The notes beneath the pieces are model-generated. The model worked only from the letters and a program-made list of their open reading frames with translations. It was not told the origin of the DNA and searched no databases. Both the position numbers and the translations under genes were made by a program. 64,000 nt of DNA from Flavobacterium antarcticum DSM 19726. Its GTDB lineage: Bacteria > Bacteroidota > Bacteroidia > Flavobacteriales > Flavobacteriaceae. The first letter of the stretch is position 1. Every line of letters starts with the position of its first letter. The stretch spans positions 186,001-250,000 of the forward strand of contig NZ_ATTM01000002.1 of the NCBI RefSeq assembly GCF_000419685.1. The letters run 5' to 3'. Below, one piece after another: positions 62,838-64,000 of this stretch.

Positions 62838-63791
62838 ATGAAAGTATTAGCTAACGATGGAATTTCAGCAAATGGAATCCAACTTTTAGAACAAAACGGA
62901 TTTGAAGTAATCACTACGAAAGTCGCGCAAGAGCAAGTTGCCGCTTATATCAATAAAAATGAAATTGATGTTTTATTCGTTCGTACTGCAACAAAAATTT
63001 CAACTGAACTATTAGACGATTGTCCTTCGCTGAAAGTAATAGGAATTGCTGAAGAAGCTATTGACAATAAGATTATTGACTACGCGAAATCTAAAGGAAA
63101 AACAATTGTAAATGCATCCGATTCTTCCGCCGTAGCAATGGCAGAATTGGTTTTTGCACATTTATTTTCAGGTGCTCGTTTTTTGCACGATGCCAACAGA
63201 AATATGCCTTTAGAAGGAGATAGTAATTTCAATAGCTTGAAAAAGGCATACTCAAGCGGAATAGAACTAAGAGGAAAAACACTTGGAATCATTGGTTTTA
63301 CAGCTTCTGGAATTGAAGTTGCAAAAATAGGATTAGCTTTAGGAATGCATGTAATCGTTGCTGATGGTTCGACTGAAGAAACGGAGATTGAACTGAATTT
63401 CTACAACGGAAAGTCGGTGATTGTAAAAGTAGAGAAAGTAGAATTAAACCAACTTTTAAGGCACTCGGATTTTATTACGATACATCTTCCTGCGTCTGAA
63501 AAGAAATATTTGATCAGTGAACCAGAATTCAAATTAATGAAGGACAATGTGGGAATTGTAAACGTCTCACAAGGCGGAATCATCAACGAAGTGGCATTAT
63601 TAAAAGCATTAGACGACAACAAAGTACTGTTTGCTGGATTAGATGTTTTTGAAGAGCAACCGACTCCTGCCGTTCAAGTTTTGATGCATCCAAAAGTTTC
63701 GTTGACACCTCACATTGGAAGTACGACAGTAGAAACACAGCAGAGAATGGAAATTGAATTGGTACAAAAAGTCGCTCAGCTTCTAAAATAA
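62838..63791 (+). CDS. SerA-like D-2-hydroxyacid dehydrogenase with lost active-site motifs
   Basis: A 317-residue protein with the fold and operon position of phosphoglycerate dehydrogenase. The nucleotide domain reads GIIGFTASG (153-158) where GxGxxG is expected, the substrate loop GRGGVGxDNID reads GIAEEAIDNKI (69-79), the catalytic Arg of NxxRGG is Gln245 (NVSQGG), and the Glu before Pro in the GLDVFxxEP segment is Gln274 (EEQP). His292 of PHIG is kept. Flanking parts (ELVFAHLFSG, NRNMPLEGDSNFN) are highly typical of the flavobacterial SerA family. It is full length and intact as a frame, so it is either a pseudoenzyme or has a changed reaction. Confidence 0.85.
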   Translation: MKVLANDGISANGIQLLEQNGFEVITTKVAQEQVAAYINKNEIDVLFVRTATKISTELLDDCPSLKVIGIAEEAIDNKIIDYAKSKGKTIVNASDSSAVAMAELVFAHLFSGARFLHDANRNMPLEGDSNFNSLKKAYSSGIELRGKTLGIIGFTASGIEVAKIGLALGMHVIVADGSTEETEIELNFYNGKSVIVKVEKVELNQLLRHSDFITIHLPASEKKYLISEPEFKLMKDNVGIVNVSQGGIINEVALLKALDDNKVLFAGLDVFEEQPTPAVQVLMHPKVSLTPHIGSTTVETQQRMEIELVQKVAQLLK

Positions 63792-63820
63792 CAATAGATT
63801 TTTCAAGAAATTAAAAACTA

Positions 63821-63849
63821 GCCAAACTTCATCGTTTGGCAATTTTTGT
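63821..63849 (+). terminator. Terminator after the SerA-like gene
   Basis: GCCAAAC (63821-63827) pairs with GTTTGGC (63834-63840), followed by T5. Confidence 0.75.
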
Positions 63850-63912
63850 TAAATCAAATAAAGTCGGCTACTATATCTACAAAAAATTGTATTTTTAGTG
63901 AAAATAATAATT

Positions 63913-64000
63913 ATGAAAAAACACTTCGTTATAATTGTCGCTTTATTTTTCGCAGTGGCTTGCGGAACAAAAAAGACGACCACTTTTGATACTGGTACTT
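63913..64000 (+). CDS. Lipoprotein, cut by the right edge
   Basis: Only the first 29 codons are present: MKKHFVIIVALFFAVACGTK and on. The hydrophobic stretch followed by VAC is an SPII signal with lipobox, so the product is a lipoprotein. The mature part is beyond the window, so no family can be assigned. Confidence 0.7.
   Translation, partial: MKKHFVIIVALFFAVACGTKKTTTFDTGT

Noticed and set aside
62838-63791. Reading the SerA-like gene as a normal phosphoglycerate dehydrogenase from operon position alone
   Set aside because: The key residues do not fit; position and length do, so the entry keeps the family name without the gene symbol.
1-64000. tRNA or rRNA genes, CRISPR arrays, transposases, prophage and restriction or toxin genes
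   Set aside because: I looked for conserved tRNA arms, rRNA motifs, regular spaced repeats and transposase or integrase signatures and found none.

Overview
The window looks like a stretch of chromosome from a Bacteroidota bacterium of the family Flavobacteriaceae, most likely Flavobacterium or a close relative. Supporting signs are the AT-rich sequence, promoter cores of the TAnnTTTG type with an upstream TTG/TTTG, the absence of Shine-Dalgarno-like leaders, many SPII lipoproteins, a SusC/FecA-style TonB receptor, bacillithiol synthesis (BshA), a CusA-TolC fusion and several families restricted to Flavobacteriia. I see no rRNA, tRNA, CRISPR array, transposase or phage gene. Most of the window is ordinary core genome. 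Layout from left to right: (1) 1-6470, minus strand: CheB (cut by the edge), CheR, a single-domain response regulator, a very large hybrid histidine kinase and a REC-PAS kinase, with no MCP, CheA or CheW in view. (2) 6.7-19.5 kb: an orphan protein, a DUF4349 lipoprotein, dihydrolipoyl dehydrogenase, an Lrp/AsnC regulator divergent from a Cys/Met-metabolism PLP enzyme, an L,D-transpeptidase, NhaC, a peroxiredoxin-thioredoxin-small protein operon, an alpha/beta hydrolase, an ECF sigma factor with a membrane partner, and a second thioredoxin. (3) 19.7-29.3 kb: a 2OG-Fe(II) oxygenase, a GxxExxY protein bracketed by inverted repeats, a SUI1-type factor, a nucleoside phosphorylase, a GNAT, an orphan periplasmic-binding-fold protein without signal peptide, a transglutaminase-like protein, a gene-poor decayed interval with a frameshifted DUF4288 gene, an SDR between direct repeats, and uracil-DNA glycosylase. 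(4) 29.4-37.7 kb: heavy-metal efflux, comprising a small His/Cys-rich protein, a CusA/CzcA pump fused to a TolC-like domain, an adaptor, a metal-binding lipoprotein and a Zn/Cd/Pb-type P-ATPase. (5) 37.7-46.7 kb: two divergent units that look like one metal (probably iron) acquisition system. One is DUF4856, imelysin, HTTM and TonB receptor (minus); the other is imelysin and di-heme cytochrome (plus). They share a control region with two Fur-box-like palindromes. (6) 46.9-60.5 kb: a DUF5763 protein, PrcB-like lipoprotein, BshA, a GH3/beta-lactamase fusion, an HdrB/HdrC-like Fe-S pair, MlaD, an amidase, LptD, RidA and a dicluster ferredoxin. These are mostly envelope biogenesis and redox genes. 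(7) 60.6-64 kb: a LuxC-type acyl-CoA reductase, SerC, a strongly altered SerA homologue, and a lipoprotein cut by the edge. The two best leads are the SerA homologue at 62838-63791 and the iron locus at 37.7-46.7 kb. The SerA homologue sits in the right operon with the right length, but has lost the Arg and Glu of the catalytic triad (both now Gln), the GxGxxG nucleotide loop and the GRGGVG loop, while keeping His. The iron locus pairs a canonical imelysin (GxHxxE) with one whose motif is GFPALD, and adds an HTTM membrane protein, DUF4856 and a di-heme cytochrome in an arrangement that recalls EfeUOB without being it.
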